From: Trifolium pratense | Taxonomy: Eukaryota > Streptophyta > Magnoliopsida > Fabales > Fabaceae | DNA: 64,000 nt | Direction of reading: 5' to 3' | Assembly: GCF_020283565.1 (NCBI RefSeq) | Contig: NC_060063.1 | Coordinates: 744,001 to 808,000 of the forward strand | Shown: in pieces, positions 33,097-44,713 of the stretch | How the letters are laid out: each line of letters opens with the position of its first letter | How positions within the stretch are numbered: the stretch's first letter is position 1 | Translations under genes and position numbers: made by a program | The notes under the pieces: model-generated | What the model was told of the DNA's origin: nothing | Seen by the model: the letters and a program-made list of their open reading frames with translations, nothing else | Database searches by the model: none

Positions 33097-33445
33097 GCTT
33101 AACTACACATTTGGTCCCTTACGTTTATTTTAGGTTTCAATTTGGTCCCTTACGTTTAAAAAGTATCAATTTGGTCCCTTACGTTTATTTTAGGTTTCAA
33201 GTTAGTCCTTTCCGTTAGTTTTGTCACTAACACCGTTTGAACAGTACACGTGTCAGCATGTCAAAGTGCCACGTGTCAGTCCACGTATGCAAATTGATAC
33301 TTTTTAAACGTAAGGGACCAAATTGACGGAAAGGACTAACTTGAAACCTAAAATAAACGTAAGGGACCAAATTGATACTTTTTAAACGTAAGGGACCAAA
33401 TTAAAACCTAAAATAAACGTAAGGGACCAAATGTATAGTTAAGCC
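33097..33445. mobile_element. MULE-type MITE in unit A, 349 bp, perfect 9-bp TSD
   Basis: Long, nearly perfect inverted repeat starting GGCTTAACTACACATTTGG. TTTTTTTAA flanks both sides (33088-33096 and 33446-33454) and occurs once at the empty site in unit B (about 35174-35182). The central part holds two CACGTGTC motifs. Confidence 0.9.
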
Positions 33446-34431
33446 TTTTTTTAATAATTATGTCATAGTGTCTAGATACAAACAACTATCTCCTAACAGA
33501 CACATCACTCCACCATCAACTTTATATTTTTTTATACTATTCTTTTTTTACTAAAACTTTATTACTAGTATTATTTATTACTAACATTGAACACAAATCA
33601 ATGTTTTCAATCCCAATTTTTTTTCTTTTTCTTTCTAACCATTTGTTTTCTACTTTTTGTTTCTCTTCCTTCCCATTGAAACTACCTTTACTATTTGGAT
33701 TGTTTCTCTTCTCTATGATTTGTTTCCACTTCGCATGCCTTAGATTACACTCTAGATTGGTTTATATATGTCTCTATTGAACTAGATCTGTTTGATTTCT
33801 GTCTTCTGCTTCACAATCGAGTGTTTGATTTCTGTTTTCTACTTCACAATCCAGTTCTTTTGCACTAGATCTGTTTCCATCTCACAATGACAACGGGTGT
33901 TTATGATTTTTTTTCATATTCATATTTCTTTGCTCTATTTCATGATATTATTGGTTTTTTTTTGCAAGATCTATTTTTTCTTCTTAAACCGTTTGAGTTC
34001 ACCCGTTTGACCCGTGACCCGTTTGACCTGAACCCGTGTCGCCCGAATCTAAAAAATGGTTCGAAATGGGAGAAATGTTTTTCTACCCCTACATTTATCC
34101 CTTTAACCCAACATATTTTATTATAAATTCACTCATAGGCCACCAAAATCATAGAAACGAGCCTCGCGATAGCATAACTAACATGTACTACGTTTTTGTG
34201 TTTTTTAAATAGAGGAACATAAAAATAGTGCATATCATTAGTTGGATTTCGCCACTATTAATGATTTCCCTTAATGTGTAGATGTGTGACATGTGACAAG
34301 GTAAATTTAGGGTTGTAGATTTAAGATTTAGTATTTTATTAATTAAAAAAAACATAAGAAGAAGATAAAATTTTAAATTTAGTATTTCACCTTGACCCTT
34401 AAATTTTAGTTTCTCTCCCCAACCCTTTTTT

Positions 34432-35107
34432 GGAGGTGTGCGTGGTTCAGTTGGACTCCCCGTTTTGGGTCGGATCTTGTTGAGCATGAGTTGGGAATTT
34501 ATGATGATTTCCAATCAAGACCATGTTGCCGCAGTGCTTGCTTCTGTTGGATCTGTTCGTTGCGGGTTTGGTTTGTTTGGCTTGAAACAACCTTTTTTAT
34601 TTTGCTTGATGTGTTTATTGTAGTTGTAGGGGTTGTTGGAACGTGGATTTGTCCTGGCAATTGATTCATTCGTCATCCCGCATGACTACAAAATTCGTGT
34701 TTCATTCTTTGATCCCTAATGTTGTTTAAGACTGCATGTTTTTCAAATGTTTGGATTTCGCGTCAGTGCCGCATGTTATTCATATCAGCCCTTGATTTCA
34801 GACTGATTTGATATCCTCATCATTAAATGTTGGACTGTATGGGTCTAAAGAGTCTCTCTATACTTGCTATTGTACACATGAGGGAGTTGCTGGTTCTTGG
34901 ACCAGCTTCATCTTGATGGTCGGTCCATTCACCACAAAGACCCGAACACCACTCCAGTCCGCCATACCCGAACTTATAAACTCGAAACGGGTCGGATTAA
35001 ACATGCAAAACAGGTCCAAATGTCCAAAAACTCGGTTTATTGTGGATAGAAACGGGCGGGTCCGGTTTAGTTTTTCCCATCCATGGGTAACCGAACCGAC
35101 CCATGCC
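34432..35107. mobile_element. hAT-like element in unit B
   Basis: Paralogue of 32343-33026, duplicated with its unit. Confidence 0.5.
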
Positions 35108-35256
35108 TAGTTCTTCTCAATACTCAATAGTCAATACACATATAACTAGAAGAAGGCTAGGAGAAAGTAAATTTTTTTAATAATTATGTCATAGTGTCTA
35201 GATACAAACAACTATCTCGTGACAGATACACCACTCCACCATCAACTTTATATTTT

Positions 35257-35663
35257 GGCTTAATTAGTCTATTGGTCTCTTAAAGACATTTTAGGTTTTA
35301 CAATGGTCCCTTAAAGAAAAAAAGGTCCGGATTGGTCCCTTAAAGAAAAAAAGGCTCGGATTGGTCCCTTAAAGACATATATTTTTGTCGTATTGGTCCT
35401 TTCCGTTAAATTTTAACTCCAAATATAACAAAAAATTCCAATGGTTAAAATTTTAAAAATTAATAAGGTTTTTGGTGGACCACTTACACTTAATGACATC
35501 CACAATTCAGTCTACTAAAACTAACGTTTTTTGTAAAAAATTGACCGAAAGGACCAATTGAGAAACAAATGTGTCTTTAAGGGACCAATCCTGACCTTTT
35601 TTTCTTTAAGGGACTATTGTGAAACCTAAAATATCTTTAAGGGAGCAAAAGACTAAATAAGCC
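35257..35663. mobile_element. MULE-type MITE in unit B, 407 bp, perfect 9-bp TSD
   Basis: Inverted repeat starting GGCTTAATTAGTCTATTGG; the right end reads GGCTTATTTAGTCTTTTGC in reverse complement. TTATATTTT flanks both sides (35248-35256 and 35664-35672). The empty site in unit A reads CAACTTTATATTTTTTTATA near 33517-33536. Confidence 0.9.
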
Positions 35664-36274
35664 TTATATTTTTTATACTACTCCTATTCTTTTTTTACTA
35701 AAACTTTATTACTAGTATTATTTATTACTAACATTGAACACAAATCAATGTTTTCAATCCCAATTTTTTATCTTTCTCTTCAACCATCTTTTTTCTTTTT
35801 CTTTCTAACCATTTGTTTTCTGCTTTTTGTTTCTCTTCCTTCCCATTGAAACCACCTTTACTATTTGGATTGTTTCTCTTCTCTATGATTTGTTTCCACT
35901 TCACATGCCTTACATTACGCTCTAGATTGGTTTATATATGTCTCTATTGAACTAGATCTGTTTGATTTTTGTCTTCTGCTTCACAATCCAATGTTTGATT
36001 TCTGTTTTCTACTTCACAATCCAGTTCTTTTGCACTAGATCTGTTTCCATCTCACAATGACAACGGGTGTTTATGATTTTTTGTCATATTCATATTTCTT
36101 TGCTCTATTTCATGATATTATTGATTTTTTTTTTTTGCAAGATCTATTTTTTCTTCTGAAACTGTTTGAGTTCACCCGTTTGACCCGAACCCGTGTCGCT
36201 CGAATCTAAAAAATGGTTCAAAATGGGAGATTTTTTTTTTCTACCCCTATATTTATCCCTTACCCCAACATATA

Positions 36275-36829
36275 CCCACCCAAACCATACCCGTTTTGAC
36301 GGGGAAAACCCGAGTTGACTGGGTTTGGATTCGGGTTTGGGTTTTCCCCGATTTCAAAATATGGGTTTGGGGCGGGTAATGGGTACCCACCCCGAACCCG
36401 TCCCCGAACCCGCCCGGTTATACTAAAAATTAGATTTCACCTCTTTTAAATTAGAAACGCTTAAACAATCTCTTAAATTACGTTCATATATTTATTTTTT
36501 ATTATAATGTGAGTATTAAACAAACCATTTTCTCTATTTTTTTTCTTTATTTAAAAAAATATTGTTGAGAGAAAATAATTTTGGACATTTAACTTTTTTT
36601 TTTAATAAAAAAATACTAAAATATAATCTAAATTCATGTGGAAAGAGGCGTAATGGGGATATCCGAAACCTGATGGGGATACCCGATCCCCGTTGGGTAT
36701 GAGTTTGAGGTTATCATTTTTATCCCCGCTCGAATTTGGGATGGGTTTGGGAAAACCCGAACTTTATGGTTTTGGGTTTGGGGAGGGCAAAACCCGTCCC
36801 CGTCCCGCCCAATTGCCATGCCTACATGC
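36275..36829 (-). mobile_element. Truncated hAT-type element, inverse relative of 27872-28465
   Basis: The right end AATTGCCATGCCTA is the reverse of the intact element's TAGGCATGACAAT end. The left end lacks about 30 bases, being cut where it meets the end of unit B. The inner AT-rich core is clearly shared, including the stretch around 36425-36640. Confidence 0.75.
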
Positions 36830-36919
36830 AAAGCCAACAACAAAAAAAAAGATTTAAAATTTAATTTTTTTTTTAGATAGGTGAAAAACATCTAGACATC
36901 ATGGGACAAATCATGCTTC

Positions 36920-37016
36920 ACAGGGGTGGACAACGGGTCGGTCGGGTTCGGGCCCAAAAATACCACCCGGCCCAATCCATAGGTGGAGAAGCGTAGTCCA
37001 TTTCGAGAAAAAAATT
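36920..37016. repeat. Fragment of a GGGTCGG-rich hAT end
   Basis: AGGGGTGGACAACGGGTCGG followed by CCCGGCCCAATCC resembles one end of a hAT-type element. The other end was not found. Confidence 0.35.
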
Positions 37017-38313
37017 TCTTCTACCCTACATTTATCCCTTTACCCCAACATATTTTTAAATATTCTCATTCTACGCTTATCTTATTATAGTATATTTTAT
37101 TATTTTTTTACTTTATTGTTTTCTCATTTTTCTGGTAAATTGTTCACCCCTTCAAATACAGTGTTCCGATAAACTTCAAGTGTTCCTGTACGATATTTTC
37201 CAGTTTGCAAAAATTTTCATAATTTTCATCGTTTTTATTGAAACACTCATAACAAGTGTTCCAATTTGTATATTATTCGGAACCTATTAAAATTGGTTAT
37301 CGGAACACTTTTCACACTTTGAAAATGTGTTCCGGTATAGGAAAAATTGCAAAAAACTTTGGTCGTTACCGGAACACTTTTTTAAAAGTGTGTTACTTAT
37401 GTTAAACTGGAACACTTTGTTGTTATCGGAACACTTTTTCTAAATCTATTATTATTTAGCAACCGATGTTCTGGATTGATAGTTTATCACTTTATCTGGT
37501 ACTTGTCATCCATTCTTTAATCTTCTGTAGTATATGTCTTGTCTTTCACCATAACCTGGACGTATTTTTTTGCAGATTGATTTAATTTTTTTTTCTTTCG
37601 TGTTTTATACTTGAAGAAATAATTATTGTTTGTGTTAATTCTTGTGGTGTCTATGCACTCAATATAGACATGTTTTGTATTTCAATTATCACGGGTTTCT
37701 TTTGGGGAAGGGTGTTGAGTGCTTGATTGAACATAGGAAGAAGGTCGCCTAATGGTGAGTGTAGTTCTTGGAACTAAAGATATATGTTGGATTTTCTGGA
37801 TACAAACATGTATTGCTCTCCAAACTCAGTGATGAGGTGAGAGCTGTTCATTCAATTTGATCTTGTTCTACGTTAACATACCGGAAGATACTTTAAAAAA
37901 GTGTTCCGGTAACAACAAAATTCTTTTTTCAATTTTTCTTATACCGGAACACATTTTCAAAGTGTTTCGTTGAGCAATTATAATAGGTCCCGAATAAAAT
38001 ATTGGAACACTTATTATAAGTGTTATGGTAAAAACGATGAAAATTCTAAAAAATTTTGCAAAGTGGAAAATATTGTATCGGAACACTTTTGAAAAATATT
38101 CCGATAAAATTAACAAACCGGGAAAAAAACTTATCGGAACACTGTGTTTTTTTTACCAGTCGGAACACTGTGTTTGACGGGGTGTACAGTTTACGGGAAA
38201 AGTGAGAAACCGACAAAGTAAAAAATAATAAAATAAACTATATTAAAATAACGGCAGAATAGGAATATTTTAAAATATGTTGGGGTAAGGGATAAATATA
38301 GGGGTATGGGTTT
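37017..38313. mobile_element. Long foldback element with CGGAACACT subrepeats
   Basis: The left arm (37017 to about 37450) and right arm (about 37870 to 38313) are inverted repeats of about 430 bases with some divergence, starting from TACCCTACATTTATCCC and CCCCAACATAT. Each arm carries several copies of CGGAACACT/AGTGTTCCG. The 420-base centre is single copy and has no convincing gene. Superfamily not assigned; the same outer motif closes units A and B. Confidence 0.65.
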
Positions 38314-38388
38314 TTTTTTGTTGTTGGCTTTGCATGCCGCACATAATTATGAACTTTTAAGTCAATTTATATTTATAAGAGAAAAAAA

Positions 38389-38560
38389 TATGCACTGACA
38401 GTGTAAATAATTTTACACTGTCAACTAATACCAACTATGTTTTTCGCCACATTATCCTACTAAATCTCACTTTCTTAATATGATGTGGAAGAATGCTTCA
38501 TTTTTATTAGTTATCATTGTCAGTGTGAAATTAATTTACACTGACGGTGCTTAGTCTTTA
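38389..38560. mobile_element. MITE with GCACTGACAGTGTAAA ends
   Basis: The left arm GCACTGACAGTGTAAATAAT pairs with the reverse complement of the right arm, GCACCGTCAGTGTAAATTAA. About 170 bp. Target duplication not clear. Confidence 0.65.
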
Positions 38561-39234
38561 AACTCTATTTATAATTGTTAATTTCAATCGATTATTGGTA
38601 TTTGAGTTCCAGTATGTAAATCCTAAATGACTCCGATTCGGAAGAACCGTACCAAAATCACTCTAATTCTTAATCCTTAATTCTTGATCATAATCGCATA
38701 ATCTATTGTAATTCTCGTTTCTCTCCCATCGTGAAACTTCATTGTTTGATGTTGTAAATAGCATAGTGAAATTAGTCAATCTAGGCATGCAGCAATGTGT
38801 GCCATTTTGTGGAACTTCATTGTTTGATGTTGTACATGCTAGCTCTTTGTTGAAGTCGCAATAATGCAACCTCTATTGTTTTTTATGTCATTGTACATTC
38901 TACTATTGTTTCTTCTACTCTTCTGCAGTGGTGTGGAAATTTTACTTTAGTTTAATGTTGTTGCGCTATTAGTGTAATGTTGTTGCAGTGGTGTGGATAA
39001 TTTTCTTTTTCTTTTTTAATTAAAAAAATTAATTTCCACATTTGCAAACAAAGGAGATGCCATGTCATTATACGTAGCCACATCACTATTTTTGGGTTAA
39101 ATTTGGTATAAAAAAAAATATATGAGGGGTACAAAGTGCAAAAGGGTAAAGTTTAAGGGTAAAAATCGTTCATTTTAAACTGACAAATTAATTTTTATAT
39201 TTAATTATTTATATTTACAATTACAATCAATTAA
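38561..39234. other. Spacer with a short direct repeat
   Basis: AACTTCATTGTTTGATGTTG occurs twice (about 38734-38753 and 38815-38834). No gene seen. Confidence 0.4.
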
Positions 39235-40127
39235 GGGGGGTGTATTCAATTAGGATTTCAATGGATTTTAAAAGACTTTTTTATGATGATAAAATCTTGT
39301 GGTATTCAATTAGGATTTTAAAAGACTTTAAAAAAGTCTAGTGGTATTCAATCAAGACTCTTTACAACTTACAAAAAGTCTTGTGGTATTCAAAAGTATT
39401 CTAATTTCGATGGATTGTTTAAAAAATATGATTTTAATGGATTTTGATGGACTTTTTAGTGAATTTTGAGCTACAAAAAGTCTTTCCTCATATCATGAGA
39501 TTTTGATGGATTCTCTTTTTTTTTTTTTTTTTTCCTTTCACTTTTCCTCATGTTTCTATTTCATGTTTCCTGATTATCTCATGTTTTTTATAATAGCTTA
39601 TATTTTTTCCCTACCTCTCTATCACGTTTCCTCTTCATGATTGTTCTGCTACCATAGATAGTGTCACGATTCATTATAGGATATAGACATTGAAAATATA
39701 TACAACAACAACATGTTTCAACAACAACAACAAACCTTGTTCGTCATTTTTTTTAAATTGTTTTTTTGTTTATTCATTGATTTTTTTTTGGTAGAATTTT
39801 ATTCATTGATTTTTTTATTATATTAATGATTGTTGATTTTTTTAAGGAATGATTAATTTTCATTGATTAATTCATTATTATTTTAGAAGAAATTTATATC
39901 GAATTTATTGACTCATTTAAATCTTAAAAGTCTATAAAGTACTTCAAAATCTCAAAAGTCTGTGTCATAAAGTCTCACAAATTCTTGTGTTAAGAATCTT
40001 GATTGAAAAAAGTCATTCAAAAAAGTCTTCTAAAATCTCATAAAATCAATACAATCTCACAAAGTCTTATCTTCAAGATTTTTTTTGCTAAAATTGTCTT
40101 GTGAAATCTTAATCCAATACATCTCCC
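39235..40127. mobile_element. PIF/Harbinger-type non-autonomous element, 893 bp
   Basis: Ends GGGGGGTGTATTCAATTAGG and, in reverse complement, GGGAGATGTATTGGATTAAG. TAA flanks both sides (39232-39234 and 40128-40130), the Harbinger target. Subterminal blocks with GGTATTCAA and AAAGTCT repeats occur in both orientations. No transposase. Confidence 0.75.
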
Positions 40128-40333
40128 TAAGTCTTTATATTTTACAACTTACTATTAATTTGGTTTCTAAATTTATCTATTTATTCTTATTTTAATCCTT
40201 AACATATTTTTTTTTAAAGAATTAACATAAATAAAATTTAACAGAATTATATATATATTTTTTAAATATTCATAAAAGACATCTTTAAGAATATGTTATA
40301 AATATTTTATTCTAATCTCTTTAGGATAATTGA

Positions 40334-42137
40334 TGTAACACCCCAATATGTTATAAATATTTTATTCCTTTTTCAGTAAGTTTATTGATCAATTATTTTT
40401 CTTTTAATAAAAGATTTAATGAAATTGTGATGCTATTTTATTTATTTAATTGAGTGCCTTATTTTATCTTATCAAATTGGTGTGTCTAGTGTATCGTGAG
40501 TTGTCCTTAGCAAGTAAATTTCATGAAACTAATTACTCCTATTTAATAGAATCATTTAAGATAATTATTAGCCTAATCAAGCTTGTCCTATAGTCACGTT
40601 CCCCATGAACCGTTACATACACACCTCTTACCCAAGTTTCTTTCAAGTACAACTAGCAAGTCAAAGGGATCTCTTTTAATTGACATTATTTTAATTGATT
40701 AGGAGATCATATCAATTTATTGCCTTGCCATATTCCAGAATATAATAAAGCTCCTCTCTATGATAGTAGTTCCACGGCCAGCTTTTCTAAATTTCCCTAA
40801 AGTCTTCAAAACACATTCTTGCATTATCCTCTTGGCTTACACCACAACTTTCCAAGGTTATTAATCCCCTCAAATCTGGTGTAGCATCAAGCTTTAGTTT
40901 TCTCTCTTTGTGTGAGCATCATTTTGTGGACGATAGAGTTTCTTTGCCTAGGAAGTAAAGCATCGGAGGTAAGAGCTTTTTCCCCATACATTCATGCTAC
41001 ATAGGGATTATGTTGTGGAATGATAGTAGAACATTTGTCTATTAAGAGAAAACAAATTAAAAGAAACTAGTAAGAAGAAATTTAACTATTATTTATTTGA
41101 ATTATTGTTCTTAATTTGATTAATATATGTATACTGTAAAAATTGTCAATTGATATCTCTTGTTTTGTGAAATAACTCCTTGTATATACTGATTCCAATT
41201 TGATCATGTTATATTTGCATGTATTGTGAGGCTGAACCAATCCGTATAAAGCTTTGTTTGGGGATTTTATTTCATAAACTTGTGTTTAGTATAAAGCAGA
41301 GTATACGTATAATATACGGAAATCTGTTTTTCTATTTATATTTTTTATAGAAATATACAGAAGGCTAGTTCCCGCATCTCTGGTTTGATATGCTTGTTTA
41401 TGAAAAATATTTTCTTATGATTTTATTATAGCCTTTGTGGCATTATTATATTTGTGGCTTAGTGGCTTAATGGATGACCTTGATGGCAATTATTATGATG
41501 GTCTTTATGACATCATTATTATCTTTGTTGCTTAGTGACTGAGTGGCTTAGTGGAAGGTCTTAAGGACAATTATTATTATAGCCTTTGTGGCAGGATCCT
41601 TTGTGGCAAATTTTCTCATTGAAATGAGCTTTCTTTCATTTGCACTATTCGAGTCTATTTATCATACAGTTTGACCGGTGATATTGCGAATCAATTGACC
41701 AAAAAGTTTTCAATAATAAATTAATTATATATTTTTATGAAATCTTTTGATTGGTGAAGTGCTTTATTATTGTTTTATAGCATTTTTCTTGTGGTGAGTA
41801 TGATTCAATGTGGATAAGAAAACTGACCCTTACAACCAATATTTTAGGTACTCAATGAGAAAGCTTTGATTGAATGTGATGCTTGAAGCACGTACGAACG
41901 GAAAAAATTGGGTTTTGTAAATTTGAGAATTTTATGTAATAAATAATTTGTTGTTGTATTTTCTTCCGCTAGAATTTTTAAACTATTGTTATTTTAAATA
42001 AGTTTATATTTCAATAAATTTCCTTTCATTTCCTTTTATAACTATTTTAGTTCATGAGAGGAAAATAAAATATTTGCAAGTTTTATAATTAAGCAAAGTT
42101 TTAACAAATATTTTGGATATAAATCCGGGATGGTACA
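40334..42137 (+). mobile_element. Gypsy-like solo LTR, 1804 bp
   Basis: Begins TGTAACACCCC and ends GGGATGGTACA, flanked by ATTGA on both sides (40329-40333 and 42138-42142). The TGTAACACCCC start is common among plant Ty3/gypsy LTRs. Inner GCCTTTGTGGCA and GTGGCTTAGTGGC blocks (41430-41600) are low-complexity repeats. No internal region, so a solo LTR. Orientation is inferred. Confidence 0.75.
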
Positions 42138-42142
42138 ATTGA

Positions 42143-42830
42143 GCTATATATTAAACCCACTGACTGAAGAACTAACCGTTGTTGCATTTCTTCAAGAATT
42201 CAACTCCATTAGCAACACAATCTTCAAGATTTCAAGAATTCAACACCATTACCAACACAACAAGGAAGAAAACTTTTCTTTCTTACCCACATCAATCATT
42301 ATTGCTAAACTAACATTATTGTTTTCATAATTGTGTTTTCATTTGATATGTGTTTGGACACATGCATGACGACCGTTGAATCATGAAACTAAGTTTACAA
42401 TAACTTTTTGAATTGTATTTTCACAATTGAATTTACAAATAAATTAATGTGTGATTTGATGTGTGTTTGGACTCATAAATGATTTGAATTTGAATTATGT
42501 TTTTATAATTGAGTTTACATTTGGTCTGTGTTGAATTATGGACTCTTGAAAGAGTGAATGAAGTGGTGTATGGTGTACAAGTGTTGAACAAAATTCACCG
42601 TTGAATTGAAAGATTGTATCATATAGATAATTCATAATTTTTTTAGAGAAATTGATAATTATATTGAGATCCATCAAGATTAAAGGTTTATGAGTTTTTA
42701 TTGAATATCATTAATGTGGATGATCCTCGGCAACGAGATTTCAATGAATTGCAAAACTAACATTGGAATGTGTCTGTGTAATTAATGCATAACATTGGAA
42801 CAAATTGTATTTTATACAATTTAATAAGAG
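42143..42830. other. Spacer, no gene seen
   Basis: The reading frame at 42130-42330 starts within the LTR and has no recognisable protein features. Confidence 0.4.
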
Positions 42831-42831
42831 T

Positions 42832-42941
42832 ATAAAGGGACTATCTATTTAATAAAGAATAAATTTAAAGAGTGTTTCTTATAAAAAGGACAAAAAATAA
42901 ATTTCCAAAATGTTTCTTATATATAAGACTGGAGGGAGTAT
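42832..42941. mobile_element. Possible Stowaway MITE, degraded left end
   Basis: The right end TTCTTATATATAAGACTGGAGGGAGTA is the usual Stowaway terminus next to TA. The left half (AGGGACTATCTATTTAATAA) pairs only weakly. Confidence 0.4.
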
Positions 42942-42974
42942 TTAGAATTTATAATTACTTTCTATTTTTTTTTT

Positions 42975-43100
42975 GTCAAGTAGCTTAGTGGCTAGAAATT
43001 CCACCTTTAAGGTGGATAAGTGGGATGATCGGGGTTCAAACCGCGACCCCCTGCATATATAATGCAATGTCCTTGCCAACCGAGTTAAATTCACGGGACT
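42975..43100 (-). mobile_element. tRNA-derived SINE, minus strand
   Basis: Reverse complement shows GTTGGCAAGGACATTGCATT, then box B GGTTTGAACCC, and a body like the SINEs in TraB introns. A T-run at 42965-42974 is its A-tail. Near 43681-43705 another head (TTAGCTTAGTTGGTATGAG) of the same family is present without a body. Confidence 0.7.
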
Positions 43101-43745
43101 AATTATATAATATAGATTATCACATGACATATATGAATCTAAGTGTCATTTAATACATGAGAAATTAGGGAGAATGAATTCTTTGAAAGATATGTTGGTA
43201 GTGTTATCAATTATGTATGTAGTTGGTTGATGGTATTTTTGGTGATAGATATGAATGATTTCAAGATTCATATTTAATACATTAGAATGAGAGAAAATCC
43301 ATTGTATATGATTTATTAATATTTAAAATTTATTTTTTATTTTTAAATATAAACATCATGATATTATTGTGGAGTCATGCATGCACTTGGTTGATAATGT
43401 TCTTGGTGATTGAGATGGGTGATATTTAATATACGAAGAGAAAATCAATTGAATATTATTTATCTAATATTCAATTTTATTTTTAATTTAAACTTCATGG
43501 TTTATTATTTATGTTTTCATCCTTTCTTTAATCAAAATTTGGTTGACTGAAATTTAAAAATTTAAAGTAAAATTCTTAATTTTAGTTTGAGTCAAAATTA
43601 AATTCTCAATGTAAGAGTATTTAAGTATGATCTCAAACTTGAAAAATACTTGATTACCCAACAAAAGTCACACACGTCTTGTAAGCTTAGCTTAGTTGGT
43701 ATGAGACATCACAATATATATTGAAATTTTCTCTCTTATGTTATA

Positions 43746-44158
43746 CACCTCCGTTTTTTTTATAAGTGTCTAGTTAGAATGATAACACCAAATTAAGAAA
43801 GTGGATTTTTGACCTTATCTTCCTATTATACCCCATGTTAAATCACCAATAAATTCCTATTTTCTTGCACTCTTTCAAATAAATTTATTGTTATACAAAA
43901 AAAAATAATATAACAAGGAATGAACAAACTTTCCTATCGTAAAAAAAAAAGGAACAAACTTTCTTTTTTTTTTAAAAAAAACTTTGTTTAAAAAAAAACT
44001 TTAGTTTTTCAAATATATATATAAAAAATTATTGAAAAAGATAAGAATAATTGAGAAAGGGTATAATTGACAAATCGTATCCTTAAAACACAAACTGGAC
44101 AGTTAATTAGAAACGCTAAATCTGATGAAATTGGACACTTATAAAAAAACGGAGGGAG
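43746..44158. mobile_element. Stowaway-type MITE, 413 bp
   Basis: Left end CACCTCCGTTTTTTTTATAA and right end, in reverse complement, CTCCCTCCGTTTTTTTATAA. TA on both sides (43744-43745, 44159-44160). Arms share TAAGTGTC and pair again further in. Confidence 0.75.
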
Positions 44159-44676
44159 TAACTAGCTAGAACCGTAAAAATATAACTATTTTTTTTATAA
44201 AGGCCAAAAGAGTACAAATGTGTGACACCTAAAGCATCTCCCAACTATGTTGACACCCCAAATAAGCCAACTAAGAAGTACTCTAATGAAATATAGTACG
44301 GTAACTAAAAAATAAAATAAGAAGGATACAAGGAACCTTTGAGGGACTAGACCAAAATTCAAGGTATAAGAATCTTTCAGTTTCTGCCTCATTAAAAATT
44401 TTACCATGGAAAACCCCATGGGATAAAACTTTGAGGAAGGGAAAAAGAATGCAGGGGTAAAATAAGATTCAAACATAAACAACAAAATCAACAAAACTTA
44501 TATAAAGGCAAACCTAGCCTATTGTGATTGAAATCATTCCAAATTGAGCTAGGCAAATTATTCTTTGATTTCTTAAGTTGTTTAAAAAAAAAAATTAAAA
44601 AAAGATAGAAAGAGTTATGCGTAAACTTGTGCATTCGTGAATTTCATGAGAATTACCTCTCGCGATATATAACACT

Positions 44677-44681
<5 letters not shown>

Positions 44682-44711
<30 letters not shown>
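44682..44711. repeat. (TA)n microsatellite at the copia breakpoint
   Basis: About 15 TA units. Copia similarity begins immediately after it (GGTATGAAATGCAAAG). Confidence 0.8.

Positions 44712-44712
<1 letters not shown>

Positions 44713-44713
<1 letters not shown>

Larger units (their letters stand above)
31105..34116. repeat. Tandem segmental duplication, unit A
   Basis: Starts ATAAATTCACTCATAGGCC and matches unit B (34117-36258) nearly end to end, with few substitutions, except for two insertions private to A (31284-32184 and 33097-33445), one private to B, and a short indel near 31190. It contains a hAT-like element (32343-33026). Neither unit holds a supported gene; the similar short frames at 32357 and 34438 lie in repeat DNA. 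Confidence 0.8.
34117..36258. repeat. Tandem segmental duplication, unit B
   Basis: Direct repeat of unit A, lacking both of A's private insertions and carrying its own at 35257-35663. It ends in CTACCCCTATATTTATCCC and CCCCAACATAT, the same kind of end seen inverted around the foldback element downstream. Confidence 0.8.

Noticed and set aside
38389..38560. Possible miRNA precursor from hairpin shape
   Set aside because: Imperfect ends, a TIR-like layout and similarity to common legume repeats fit a MITE better.
42130..42330. 66-codon frame
   Set aside because: It starts inside the end of the gypsy-like solo LTR and has no protein features.
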